Below are positions 50,601-61,475 of a stretch of DNA of 64,000 nucleotides, piece by piece. The stretch lies in contig OZ038437.1 of the NCBI GenBank assembly GCA_964036275.1, positions 20,446,052-20,510,051 of the forward strand. The letters run 5' to 3'. Origin of the DNA: Litoditis marina (lineage: Eukaryota > Nematoda > Chromadorea > Rhabditida > Rhabditidae). Below the pieces are notes generated by a model that was not told the DNA's origin, made no database searches, and saw only the letters and a program-made list of their open reading frames with translations. The stretch's first letter is position 1, and every line of letters begins with the position of its first letter. Position numbers and translations under genes: made by a program.

Positions 50601-53600
50601 CTCTACATATCGATGAAGTTGTTTTCGAAGTCCTCTCATATGTAACTCAGTTCTGTTCTAAAACAGAAAGTTGTACGATTCATTTAATCAGTTTTGATTC
50701 AATTCACGTTTATATCTCTTTACTCATTGTCTTTACAACTCAGTGAGAGGGTCTGCAATCCATCGAGTTTTGAAGTTCTCAGCTTGTGTTTGAACCGTTC
50801 TAGAACTAAATTTCGTAACTTCAAGTTAGTTCAAGTTTGTGTAATTTTCAATTTTGATAGTAAATCGTACCATAATATCGATATAAGCACTTTGGGGACA
50901 ACAGCTGGGATAGTTCTTTGATCTTCGTTTCGCCACTCGTGACATGATATCCCACTCCACCGAGGGGTAGTAGTCGGACAGGTCTAAAGCAACATTTGTT
51001 ATTCAATAGTAATAATATTTCATTTTTCTTTGTTCATTCAATAGGGTGTGACAAAAACATAGTTGTAGGTTGATCCGATACGATGTACCAATTGCAATCA
51101 TGCACCTGTTTAGACCAAAAAACAACGAGTTCAAACTACAAACATTGTGGCACACGGCAACATACCCCGTATATAGTTCGTTTCATTCCCACTGAGACCA
51201 TTGACATCGGGCCAGGATTTTCGGATGAATATTTCTCAGAGGAGACATAGTGTTCTAAGGATGTCTTTCAATTATGTGTTCTTATGGAGCTGAACAGCCG
51301 CTAACAGAGATTTACAATTATTTGTAAAACTCCAAAGTTGCTAAAAATAGCCTGGTATATTCATTGGCACGCTGCCAAGTCTCAGTGGAAAAGACCGCAA
51401 CTATACTACAAATGTTACCACGACTATTGTGGGTATTTAGATGTACCGTCTTTGCGATTCAGTTTGATCTGCAAACACATCTGAACTGTTGAAACTGAAA
51501 CAAATCTTACGAGAGACTGATACATTCGTGTCTAACATTTCGTCTTTGTCGTAAGAGTTTTGCCAAATCAGCAAGATAGCGTATGATAGCGCTTGAAAAT
51601 CGAATAATTCAGATACATATGTTTGTTGTTTACGTCTCAGTTTAGTGTCTTCCTCTTTCTAATAGAGACAGTATATGGCCGAGTGGGTCGGGCAATGCAC
51701 ATGAGAGAGTGTGCAGGTCAAAGAGACGCAGATCGACCAGAGCCCGTATCTTACGTATAGGTTTTGTCAAACCGTTGTGGACACCGTACCATCGATTTTG
51801 TATGGGACGGGGTTTGGCGAGCGGCCAGTTCGTCTGCGTATCATTGATCTACTCACTCTCTCAACTGCTGGCAGATAATCAACGACCGCTCGCCCCGCAT
51901 CGCTCAATCAATTGAACCTCCTGCTGTCTTTATGGGGAAAATGGCGACTATAAGTGAGCGTACGCTTTTTTGATAAATACGACTCGGAACAAGCGTCGTT
52001 GCAAATCTGTAAATTACTGTTTATACAGTGTGGCATAGATTGATTTTTCCTCTCGTCGTCTGACGTCTCTTCGGGGCACACTATAGCTTCAGATTCGTTG
52101 CAATACAGTTTCACCAAACGCGAACTTGTAACCAACGGAGCGCGTTCCGAGAACAACTCATGCCCACCTATCCCATCCTCGGCTATGGTGATATTGTCAA
52201 TGACTCCATTCTCCACCCTTTCCTCCTCGTATCTCACGTTGTTCTCCAATAACTCGAGATTCAGAAGATTCTCCGAATACGTCCACGAACCGAACTGCAA
52301 TACTCAAATCGATTTTGACCTACAAATATTTATTGTTTTTCAACTTTAGTTGCTTACAGATTTTCGTTTTTTGTTTTACGTTTTACGTGTTACATAGTTG
52401 TAATCAATTGCTATAAATCTGATGTTGAAAACTCACAACACATTGTTCACTCTAAGAAATGATGATTTATATTGAGATGTTGCTTCATGGAAAGTTTTAG
52501 TTAGAAACAACTGAAAACATGAGACGCAGACATGAAGAGAAACAGTTTCTCACCTTCAAATGGCATTGCTGCTCATCAAATGGGAACCTGAAAGATTATC
52601 TAGTTGATATTAGTCAAACAAGAAAAAAACCAGTGTTCTTGGCGCTATCAAAAAATTCTTAAAATCAAAACAACACAACCCTTTTTTGTTCAGAAAATTG
52701 AGCGCCAGATCAAATTACAACGATATACGTCCACAAACAGTAACATTCAACTAATAAATCACTTGGTTTTCTGTAGTTTTTGACCTACACTACTAATTCG
52801 AACCAATCATCTTAAGTGAATCTGACAAATGCTCTTGTAATATGGGAGTAACGACTGGAACGTAACGGCATAGTTTCACGGAAAAACCACAAACCTCGTG
52901 AAGCTGCGCAACAGGAACACATTTGATTAGTCTTACTGCTAGATAAACAGTAAGTTATCGATAATTAAGACTTTTAGGACATAATTTATGATTGAAACGA
53001 TAATTTCTGATTAAAACCAACCATCTGACATCGATCTGACACATGCTCTTGAATATGGCGGGAGGTTCCCAGGTGACTTTTCCCGTGTAATGGAGGGTGG
53101 CCTTCGTGGAGATGGTTATGTTGTAGTTGCTGTCAGCACTGCAAAAATATTATTCAATATAAAAGTCAATTATAAACTTTACATTATAATTCTATTATAA
53201 TATAAAGTTTATAATTAACTTTTAACTTTATTGTATTATAATTTACATTCAATTTGAATTTACAATTCGCTAGGCCTTCGTAGAGATTGTTATGTTGAAG
53301 TTGCTGTGAGCAGTGCAGAATACGGTTAGAATATGGATTCATGAATAAAATATAAATTCAACAAAAAATACCGTTTCCGAAACTAAAGTTATAGTAACAG
53401 TGATATAAAACTTACTTCACCGACATTCCTTTTTAGGAAGTTTTGTGTTCTGCAAAAGCGTTAAGTGCAAAATGGGCTACAACATGTCCAATAAAATTTA
53501 AAAACATGAATATTAAAAAAACTAACTTGTTGTAGAGTACAATATCGGGTACCCATATCATCTCGTAGGGTACATATAGTACACTGACGCTACCGTAGTT

Positions 53601-54403
53601 TTTAGGGTCCCACGACAATTTTTTGTCCAACCAAACCTGTTTCAGCCACACGGAACAGGTCATAATCTGGTCGATTTCGTGCTGGAAACAGAAAAATCTA
53701 TATTTTGATAATCTTTTCAAACTTTAAAATGTATTATCCAGCTCTTTAAACAGATACTATATATCATTTAGATTTGAGAACAATCCACTTCAAACTTTCC
53801 GAGTTTTTACAACTTTTTACAACTGTGGTATAGATAACATTTAAAAGTTGGAAAAACACCATAAAATCTATATTTCAATTGTGGAAACATCAAAATACTG
53901 ACCACATCGATAATTTGACTCAATCGCAATTTCAACTTGATGGTCAATGGTTCATGGGGACTACTGGCCGGCCTGGAATCAAAATTATTGTCGAAATATG
54001 GAAAAACTAGTTTATAAGAACATTGGTATACGCGTATTACAGCTCATCTCAGCAGTTTCCAGTAGATTTTTTCGATGTCTATACTGCTAGCGTTTTGTAG
54101 TTCTCTGTGGCTCATTTCAGCACCATCACGAAATACAAAACATTTCCGGAATATTGGAGAATGGAAACCAGCGTGTTTTTATTGAACTTCTTTTATTACC
54201 TTGTAGAAGCGAAACTGTACATTTGAGAAGCGTGAGGGAGTTTGAGAAAACGTGAAAAACGTGATGAATATTCCGTTCACGAACCTTCTGTGTCTGTTGT
54301 AGTTGACCATGAGGTCATCATACAACCTTTTTGCGTCTTCATTGCAATTAACAAAGGGAATATAGAATAAACATAATAAGAATATACTAATTATAGACTT
54401 CAT
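47602..54403 (-). CDS. Nicotinic acetylcholine receptor alpha subunit, levamisole-receptor type (UNC-63/UNC-38-like, 517 aa)
   Basis: Thirteen exons, in transcript order 54403-54285, 53972-53903, 53681-53527, 53138-53022, 52587-52554, 52294-52168, 50983-50871, 50536-50363, 49593-49491, 49239-49081, 48626-48499, 48259-48191, 47787-47602. A signal peptide ([20 protein letters not shown]) precedes [20 protein letters not shown]. The ligand-binding domain has [14 protein letters not shown], the Cys-loop Cys148-Cys162 ([15 protein letters not shown]) and vicinal Cys235-236 ([10 protein letters not shown]), which marks an alpha subunit. M1-M3 follow ([58 protein letters not shown]), then a loop and M4 ([20 protein letters not shown]). 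Such subunits form muscle acetylcholine-gated cation channels that anthelmintics like levamisole open. Which paralogue it is cannot be settled here. Every exon junction keeps frame. Confidence 0.93.
48120..48182. repeat. CT-rich low-complexity tract
   Basis: TTCTCTCTTTTTCTTTTTTT continuing to CTCTCTCTG in the intron between receptor exons 12 and 13. Confidence 0.7.
51183..51396. mobile_element. MITE with CACTGAGAC ends, family 1
   Basis: CCCACTGAGACCATTGACAT and CACGCTGCCAAGTCTCAGTG are inverted; opposite orientation to 44236. Lies in receptor intron 50984-52167. Confidence 0.7.
51766..51952 (+). repeat. GC-rich dispersed 190-bp element, copy 3
   Basis: GTCAAACCGTTGTGGACACC to AAAATGGCGACTATA, close to copy 1, in a receptor intron. 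The left flank at about 51676-51705 (GTATATGGCCGAGTGGGTCG) recalls a tRNA A-box. Confidence 0.75.
53160..53222. repeat. AT-rich palindrome in receptor intron
   Basis: TTATAAACTTTACATTATAA is followed by the near-complement TTATAATATAAAGTTTATAA, giving a long AT hairpin just upstream of receptor exon 4. Confidence 0.6.
53273..53325 (-). pseudogene. Decoy partial copy of nAChR exon 4
   Basis: On the minus strand CTGCTCACAGCAACTTCAAC then ATAACAATCTCTACGAAGGCC mirrors the true exon start ([14 protein letters not shown], 53138 downward). In the copy the acceptor AG has become AC, and similarity ends abruptly after GGCC. Confidence 0.65.
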
Positions 54404-56180
54404 AATGATTTATCGATTGGAGTCATCTGGAATAAATGCATAATCAACATAATCGAAGCACAAATACTAATACAACACTTTTGGAAGCAATACCTGCATG
54501 AAACATAAAATTAAAAACGTGAAAAAAAAATCAAGAAAACATCTATGTCTTGGGCTTGGAAAAGCGTTGAGCAATCATTGATAGCAAAAATCCAACTATA
54601 CTGAACAGTTTCCTACTAAAACATTCTTTTATGTTTAATACCAAAAAGAAGTTGTTTGTTTTACTGTGTAAAACTCTATAAAACACGAAAAAACCCTTTC
54701 TAGGGTAAATATGAATATTGGTGGGTTTTTGGGGCGTCGGGCTCAATCAAAGTAGACGCGGGCCTAACAAAGGATTAGGGAATTGGGGAAGACAATATCG
54801 ACTACCCCAATAGAGGGGGGGGGGGGGGGTTATAGAGGGAGGTTAAAGAGTGATATACATTAAATTATAAGAAAAACTAGGAGATTGAAATCATTATACA
54901 GAAACTCGATGCTTGAATTAACAAGCTCTACTAACTGTTGATACCGGGCTATTTTAATAACAATTTTTAAAATAGATGAAAAGACAGAGTTATGCTATTC
55001 AATTGAGTTTTTGAAAGATTGCGATGATGTTCGTGTTATAATTTAATGGAAATATTACACGTGACACACGTGGTTTCGTGCAAACAACTAATTAACGATT
55101 TATCTTGTGTTTATTTTTCAATCTGTTCATCTAAGAATTTTCTATCTTTGTATTTTCATTAATTTAATCTTTGTATTAAGAAATTAAACTTAAATTAGTC
55201 TTTGTATTAAGAATTTCAATTCGTATTTTCTAAGAGAGGGCAGTTATTGAGGAAGGTTAGATGGTGATATTCACGTGTTATAATTTGCTACAGATATTAC
55301 ACGTTACACGTGGTACAATTAACTAATAAACGTTTCTATCAATACTCTGTTTTTCTTTTCCCCGTAGAAGAAGTTTATAAACATTGATAATTAGTATATA
55401 GTTTTTTTTGTATTATTCCATTGAGATATTGAAAATAGGAGGTATGGGTATAACTTTAAATGTTATGATCTGAAAGTGGATAAAAATCAGCATATTTGCC
55501 AAAGGCTTGTAGAACTATAAATAATGACACCAACTTCTGGAAAGCTTAATAAACTACACACGGGTGACTGATTCTGATGTTATGCTGAATATACAGAACA
55601 ATCTGATTGAGTTAATTCAAATGTATAATATAATATTCGTTAAAGGCGGAGGGTCAGCTTCGTTGCCGAATCTCAGACTCCGCCCCCTTTTCGGTTGTAA
55701 CAGAATCAATAGGAAGAGGCACAGCTGACAACTGATGGGGAATCACGAATTGGCGGCAATAAACAATTTTGAATTTGAATTTGGGGAAGATAGAGAGAGT
55801 AAGAGAGATTGGGAGGGCGAAACAGAGGAAGAGAAAGCAAGAGAGAGAGATAGAGAGAAGAGAAAGAGAAAAGAGAGTGAGCGAGGGAGAGAGGAAGAGC
55901 ATGAGAGACCTGCGACCAAAACAATTCAAACATTCCTGTGAAGATGGGCCTCATAGACGAGACACGGTAAGGGTTGTTCTGCTCTTTGGTGTTTGTAGTT
56001 TGGTCTCCTTTTTCGCCCAATTCCACAACTAACCCGGTTTTCAGGTATTCTAACCTTTTTTGGTAACCTTTTTTTCAGGGTATTTGAGTAAGTAACCTCT
56101 AAGTAACCTTAAGCCAAAATCGGGCTACCATAAAAAATACAGTAAGAACGAGTTTTCAAGCCAAATTTGAGAATAACCTG
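54404..56180. other. AT-rich intergenic region, no gene seen
   Basis: Upstream of the receptor start. It contains an 18-base G run (about 54817), repeated CACGTG-like words near 55060 and 55275, a GA microsatellite (55785-55900) and the start of a GGTTACC-rich segment. The receptor promoter would be here, but no motif can be singled out. Confidence 0.55.
55785..55900. repeat. GA microsatellite
   Basis: Interrupted (GA)n tract; Arg/Glu-rich frames across it are artefacts. Confidence 0.85.
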
Positions 56181-56275
56181 TTTTCGGGTTTAGGTTACCT
56201 TCAAGTTACCAACGAAGTAACCTGAAAAAAGGATTACCAAATAAAGGGTTAGGTTACCTAAAAAACAGGTTAGAT
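56035..56275. repeat. GGTTACC/GGTAACC-rich segment
   Basis: Many GGTTACC and AGGTAACC-like words, e.g. GTAACCTCTAAGTAACCTT. Same family as 29685-29930; the right part recurs at 57976-58065. Confidence 0.65.
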
Positions 56276-56719
56276 ATAGATTTACCCCTTTTTCTCTGTT
56301 ATACCAAGCAAACTTTTCCACGAGAAGGTTTTCTCAGCGAAGTTTGTTTTCGATCAAGTTAAGTTATTACTGCGTTTAGACTCTGAATGATATTTCTCCA
56401 GAAAATCGATAAACACAAACTTTTAATGTGTTAAATATTCTAGATTTTCCACTTTTACCCCTTTATTCATACCACGTGAAACAAGCCGAACACTCCCGAT
56501 TCCAGTTTTTTTACGTTAAATATTCCAGACAAATCAAACCCTCGGAAATGTTGATGGAATGTGTATTTTCGCATATTTGCGAAGAATACTAATTGGTGCA
56601 AATCGAGAATAATTAGTTTTCCTTTCATTTGTGGCTGTTTTCGGAATGAAACGTCGTATTTTTCTTTTGGTAAGAAACTAGTAGAGTTGTTAATTGCAAA
56701 TAGTATTTAATCTTAATCT

Positions 56720-56905
56720 ATAGTCGCCATTTTCCCCATAAAGACAGCAGAGGGTTCAATTGATTGAGCGATGCGGGGCGAGCGGTAGTTGATTATTCGT
56801 CAGCAGTTGAGAGAGTGTGTAGATCAAAGATACGCAGACGAACTGGCCGCTCGCCAAGCCCCGTCCCATACAAAATCGATGGTACGGTGTCCACAACGGT
56901 TTGAC
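56720..56905 (-). repeat. GC-rich dispersed 190-bp element, copy 4
   Basis: Reverse orientation; TATAGTCGCCATTTTCCCCA to GGTTTGAC. Absent from the matching place in the right copy (about 58480). Confidence 0.75.
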
Positions 56906-57046
56906 AAATTCAATAGTTTCTCCCAGATTGAGCATATGACTCATATTACAGCTGTGTTTGTAGTTTCATCCTGCTGGCAATGCCAGTGAATGATGTCCAT
57001 TGTTAAGAGCAGTCTACAGCGAAGATTTGGTTGCTCCTTTTACTAG

Positions 57047-57165
57047 AAGAAGATTGAACAGCCGCCCAAAGTTGGCATTCTAATGAGGCATCGTGCACTT
57101 TGTCTTTCACGTTTCTGAGTTTTGCTGTGTTCAACATGTGTCACGTGACTTTGCACAGAACTAAT
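57047..57165 (+). mobile_element. CACGTGA MITE copy 6 (diverged)
   Basis: AGAAGATTGAACAGCCGCCC to TCACGTGACTTTGCACAGAA. Orthologous to 58610 in the right copy. Confidence 0.6.
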
Positions 57166-57238
57166 AAAGTACTTATGTGTTAAATAAAACAACGTATTAG
57201 GCAATGTATTCGCTGCGAACAGAGTACAGGTCCTTCAG

Positions 57239-57346
57239 ATACTATGTGTCCCCTGTATCTCTGGGTCCTCCATGCTACTGGACATCGAAGTTCGGGCCCA
57301 TTGCGACTTCAGGGACGTTTTCTCGATTGAAGTAGAACCATTCGAG
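57239..57346 (+). CDS. Single exon of unrecognised gene, left copy
   Basis: TCCTTCAG|ATACTATGT...TTCGAG|gtagtt bounds 36 codons, reading ILCVPCISGSSMLLDIEVRA then HCDFRDVFSIEVEPFE. It is identical at the protein level to the exon at 59250-59357 in the right copy. The next exon is not present before the gap: the CCAG at about 57754 leads only into a degenerate start (TATACGTAGAGGCCGAACGAC) like the decoy at 60759. Partial copy of an unknown protein. Confidence 0.5.
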
Positions 57347-57775
57347 GTAGTTTCGAAAACTATTATATAATAGAATATTAAGTGAAAGACGTGACACAGT
57401 TCAAAAGTTGGAAACGAAACAGAATCTCGAGCAAAGTGTATTCAAAATGATAGCAACATTATTTCACTTAAAATCACCCCTTCTTCTCACTTTGTGTTAG
57501 CAAGCTTCAAACAACCTTTTTTCTAGCATTGATCCCAAGATTCTACTCTTGTGTGATAAAGTTGAAACTTCTAACGATAATACTGACAACAAAGACAAAT
57601 CTTGCCTTTTTTTCATTTCAAACCTTTGAAAATGTGATGATTCCAACTAACCTGGCAGCTGGAAATTGTGTACCAAGTTATGTTAAAAGTTTTTGCTTGA
57701 ATGGTTGAAATGATCATTTTTGATAAACAAACTATGGAAAAACTCATTTACCAGTATACGTAGAGGCCGAACGAC

Positions 57776-57975
57776 NNNNNNNNNNNNNNNNNNNNNNNNN
57801 NNNNNNNNNNNNNNNNNNNNNNNNNNNNNNNNNNNNNNNNNNNNNNNNNNNNNNNNNNNNNNNNNNNNNNNNNNNNNNNNNNNNNNNNNNNNNNNNNNNN
57901 NNNNNNNNNNNNNNNNNNNNNNNNNNNNNNNNNNNNNNNNNNNNNNNNNNNNNNNNNNNNNNNNNNNNNNNNNNN
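57776..57975. other. 200-N assembly gap
   Basis: Exactly 200 N. As at 27685, the sequence to the right restarts material already present to the left. Confidence 0.98.
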
Positions 57976-58609
57976 GGTTTAGGTTACCTTCAGGTTACCA
58001 CCGAAGTAACCTGAGAAAAGGATTACCAAATAAAGGGTTAGGTTACCTAAAAAACGGGTTAGATATAGAATTCACCCCTTCTTCTCTGTTATGCCAAGCA
58101 AATTTTTCCACGAGAAGGTTTTCTCAGCGAAGTTTGTTTTCGATCAAGTTAAGTTATTACTGCGTTTAGACTCGAAATGATATTTCTCCAGAAAATCGAT
58201 AAACACAAACTTTTAATGTGTTAAATATTCTAGATTTTTCACTTTTACACCTTTATTCATACCACGTGAAACATTCGAACACTCCCGACTCCAGTTTTTT
58301 TACGTTAAATATTCCAGACAAATCAAACCCTCGGAAACGTTGATGGAATGTGTATTTTCGCATATTTGCGAAGAATACTAATTGGTGCAAATCGAGAATA
58401 ATTAGTTTTCCTTTCATTTGTGGCTGTTTTCGGAATGAAACGTCGTGTTTTTCTTTTGGTGAGAAACTAGTGAAGTTATCAGTTCATTCCACCTCAATAT
58501 AGTTTAGTCCGAATCTTGCTGTGTTTGTAGTTTGATCCCGTTATTTTCCAGACAATACCAGTGAATATTGTCCAGTATTCAGGTCAATCTACAACATTAC
58601 TGCTTATAC

Positions 58610-58738
58610 TAGAAGAAAATTGAACAGCCGCCCAAAGTTGACATTCTAATGAGGAATCGTGTACTTTGTTATTGCATGTTTTTGAATTCTGCTGTGTTCA
58701 ACATCTTTCACGTGACTGTGCAATTTACTAACAGTATA
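58610..58738 (+). mobile_element. CACGTGA MITE copy 7
   Basis: AGAAGAAAATTGAACAGCCG to TTTACTAACAGTATA with TCACGTGACTGTGC near the right end. Confidence 0.65.
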
Positions 58739-59004
58739 TATAACCAACGTTGCATTCAAAGTACTTATGTGATGAATGAAACAGTATGAGAATAGAAAAA
58801 TCCACTCCGAACCATTGAACGCTACAAACTGTATAGTACACTCGTCTTCTACTATAATACTGAGCGCGTAACAGGGTAACCATACCCTTTTTCTTCTCAA
58901 CTTTCCTCTTCATTCACCCATTTGGAGTGCCACATACTATGTGGAAGTCACGTGTTGAATGGTTTAAACGCAAATTAATTATATTCTGTTCTGTTCTATA
59001 GAAT

Positions 59005-59235
59005 ATAGTTCACACCATTCCTACTGAGACTCCCACAGAACCTTACAAACTTTCCGAAGGCTGTTGTGAAGCTGAAAACGTAGTTCATGGAAAAAGCTCT
59101 CGTATATTTACTATACCTGAGAACGAGAAGGAGGTACGAAAATCCTCAACTTCTCCGATCAAAAGTAAGTGAGCAAAACGGCTTGGGAGTTTCGAAATCC
59201 TACTGTAGGAGTCTCAGTTGGAATGGAAAAGATTA
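59005..59235. mobile_element. Family-2 MITE inserted beside a splice acceptor
   Basis: CCATTCCTACTGAGACTCCC and AGGAGTCTCAGTTGGAATGG are inverted ends. The right end lies about 15 bases before the acceptor of the exon at 59250. The left copy of the block lacks it. Confidence 0.7.
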
Positions 59236-59249
59236 TATCAATCCTTCAG

Positions 59250-61440
59250 ATACTATGTGTCCCCTGCATCTCTGGGTCCTCCATGTTACTGGACATCGAA
59301 GTTCGGGCTCATTGTGACTTCAGGGACGTTTTCTCCATTGAAGTAGAACCATTCGAGGTGGTTTCGAAGTTTAGAACAGAATAGAATATTGATTGGAACG
59401 CGTGAAACAGTTCGAAAGTTGGGAACGAAATGAAAGAAATAGTTAAGAATAGAATAGAATATTCATTCTATAGATTAAACTACGTGAAAAGTTCAAAAGT
59501 TGGGAAGAAAAAATAAAAATAAAGTCTCGAGCAAAGTACATTTCGACTAGTAGCAACATTATACATTCAACTCACATTATTATATTTACTAAGAAAATTA
59601 TATGATAAATCAAATTTTATTTCGCTAATATAAATTTAGTTCGCTCTAGCAAACACGGTTACCTATGGCGTTTCGGGCATTAATCCAGACGCCGGTGGAC
59701 TGCCCTCATCAGTAGATGATCCACCACTAAATCCTACAAATTGTATTTTTTAGAAAAATACAAGCCAAATAATAAGTCCTTGAGCAAAATTGTTGATAAA
59801 TAATGATACGATGTTCTCTTGTGTTTGAAAGCTTCAAACCACAACCTTTATTCTAGCATTAATCGCAGGATTACTTCTGCTTGATACAATAAAAACTTCT
59901 GTATACGATTATAATGACATACAACTTTAAAAACAAATCTTGCCTTTTTTCATTTCGAACCTCTGAAAACGTGAAGACGATTCCAACTTACCTGGCCGCT
60001 GTAGATTCTGTACCAAGTTATTATTAAAAGTTTTTTTGCTTCAATTGTTGGAATGATGGGAAGATGCGCTCCATTCACGAATTTACGAGAGAGCCACCCT
60101 AAAAAGCATTTAGTGGCGAGCGAGCCAAAAATCTGTGGATCCAGCCGCACTTTTCTGGTTAACTGGGTCACCACTCTCAAATGACAGAGAAAGCGTGGAT
60201 GGAGCATATTATCACATGGTTTTAGCAGCTGATACTTGGTGATAGTACTTGTTTTCCCAATCAACTAATTTGTCGAATTTAGTTTGTCTGTTCGAAAGGC
60301 TTAGGCTTAGGTTAGTCATGGTTCCTAGAGTGGCTCGTTGCACCTTGGGGTACTGGCTCGTTCCACTTCAGGTAACTGGCTCGTTCATGTGTAGAACTAT
60401 CAGTATAGGTTTCTCCTGTTTTCGTTCATAACTCATATTTCTTACTTGTATTACCAAGATCGGAAAGTGAGTCGAAGACAATATCAAACCGTTACAAAGT
60501 ATTTTCAACTCTCAACTATTATCTCAAAACACACTATCTTTCCAATTTCTTGTCTTCCACACTTTATATAAGAATATACATAAGTTTTAAAGGTAGAGTG
60601 CAGCTCCATCCACAATTTTTGAAGACTCTGCCGCGCCATCCACGCAATTAAGAGAGAGCGCCGCGCCATCCACAAAAAAGTCCACTTAGCGATTCGTGGA
60701 TCGAGCTGTGTATCCGGAATGATGATGTTCGATAAACAAATTATGGAGAAACTCATTTTCCAGTACGTACAGGCCGAATGACGGTAAGGTTAAATTGTCT
60801 TTCCCTTGAAATAATTGGATAATTAATGTTGAATTGATAATATTAATAATACCTTGTTACTATTAATAAACAAAATATCAAAAACCACTACTATGAATAA
60901 TGTCATTTTCCAGTACGATTGGTACAGTCCGAACGACGGTATGGGTGGTCCCACTAGTCGAGTTCTGAAGCATAGATTCGAGACTTTTCACTTCCATCGA
61001 AGAGTCCCCAATGACGCACCCGGGGACGACAATCTAGAGGTCTTTCTGGTAGTCACGCACAACTGCGTACGTTGGTTTCGTTGTTTTCTGTTTGTCCATG
61101 TTTATATTTGTAATCATATCTTGGAATTTGTAGGTCACAGGGTCGATTCCGAGATGATATGGCAGTTTTCAAAGCCTGTACTTGTGCAGAGCGTAAATAC
61201 CCGTCGTAAATATGTAAATACGCTGTACCCGTCGTAAATATGTTTTTTTTTCATGTGTTGGTGATCAAGATATAACGAAATCTTCTCCTCGCTCATTTTT
61301 CCAGATTCCCATCTGGGTTTTTTCAGTCGCGAGCCGGTCGACTGGACAGTTTCGAGACGAAAATTCGCTATGTTCCGTACAACGACAAAGGCACCGGAAA
61401 AGTCACGTTTCAACTGTTTCTTGGAAATACTCACGGATAA
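59250..61440 (+). CDS. Unrecognised beta-rich protein gene, right copy (5' end and one junction unresolved)
   Basis: Clear exons: 59250-59357 (DIEVRAHCDFRDVFSIEVEP), 60914-61066 (YDWYSPNDGMGGPTSRVLKH, ending EVFLVVTHNC) and 61305-61440 (FPSGFFQSRAGRLDSF, KIRYVPYNDKGTGKVTFQLF, LGNTHG, TAA). Frame choice for the last exon follows its strong C/G third-position bias, but it needs an entry phase of two bases while 61066 leaves phase 0. A middle exon near 61139-61195 (HRVDSEMIWQFSKPVLVQ) may bridge them, but no combination of donors I tried is fully satisfying. Upstream exons and start were not found. Alternating hydrophobic residues suggest an all-beta domain; I do not recognise the family. AATAAA at 61470-61475. 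Confidence 0.55.
60759..60785 (+). pseudogene. Decoy partial copy of exon 60914
   Basis: CATTTTCCAG|TACGTACAGGCCGAATGACG then gtaagg copies the opening of the real exon (CATTTTCCAG|TACGATTGGTACAGTCCGAA) with a 5-base loss. It lies 150 bases upstream in the intron and ends in a donor-like gtaagg. Confidence 0.6.
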
Positions 61441-61469
61441 AATCAATAATATCAATCGATAGAACATAA

Positions 61470-61475
61470 AATAAA
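61470..61475 (+). terminator. AATAAA polyadenylation signal
   Basis: Hexamer 30 bases after the TAA at 61438-61440; supports the chosen frame and end of the preceding gene. Confidence 0.6.

Larger units (their letters stand above)
56190..57775. repeat. Left copy of a second duplicated block
   Basis: From GGTTTAGGTTACCTTC at about 56190 the sequence is repeated from 57976, first closely (to about 56690/58480), then with different insertions: a 190-bp element here, a family-2 MITE there. The shared exon (57239 and 59250) lies within it. It ends at the N gap. Confidence 0.75.
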
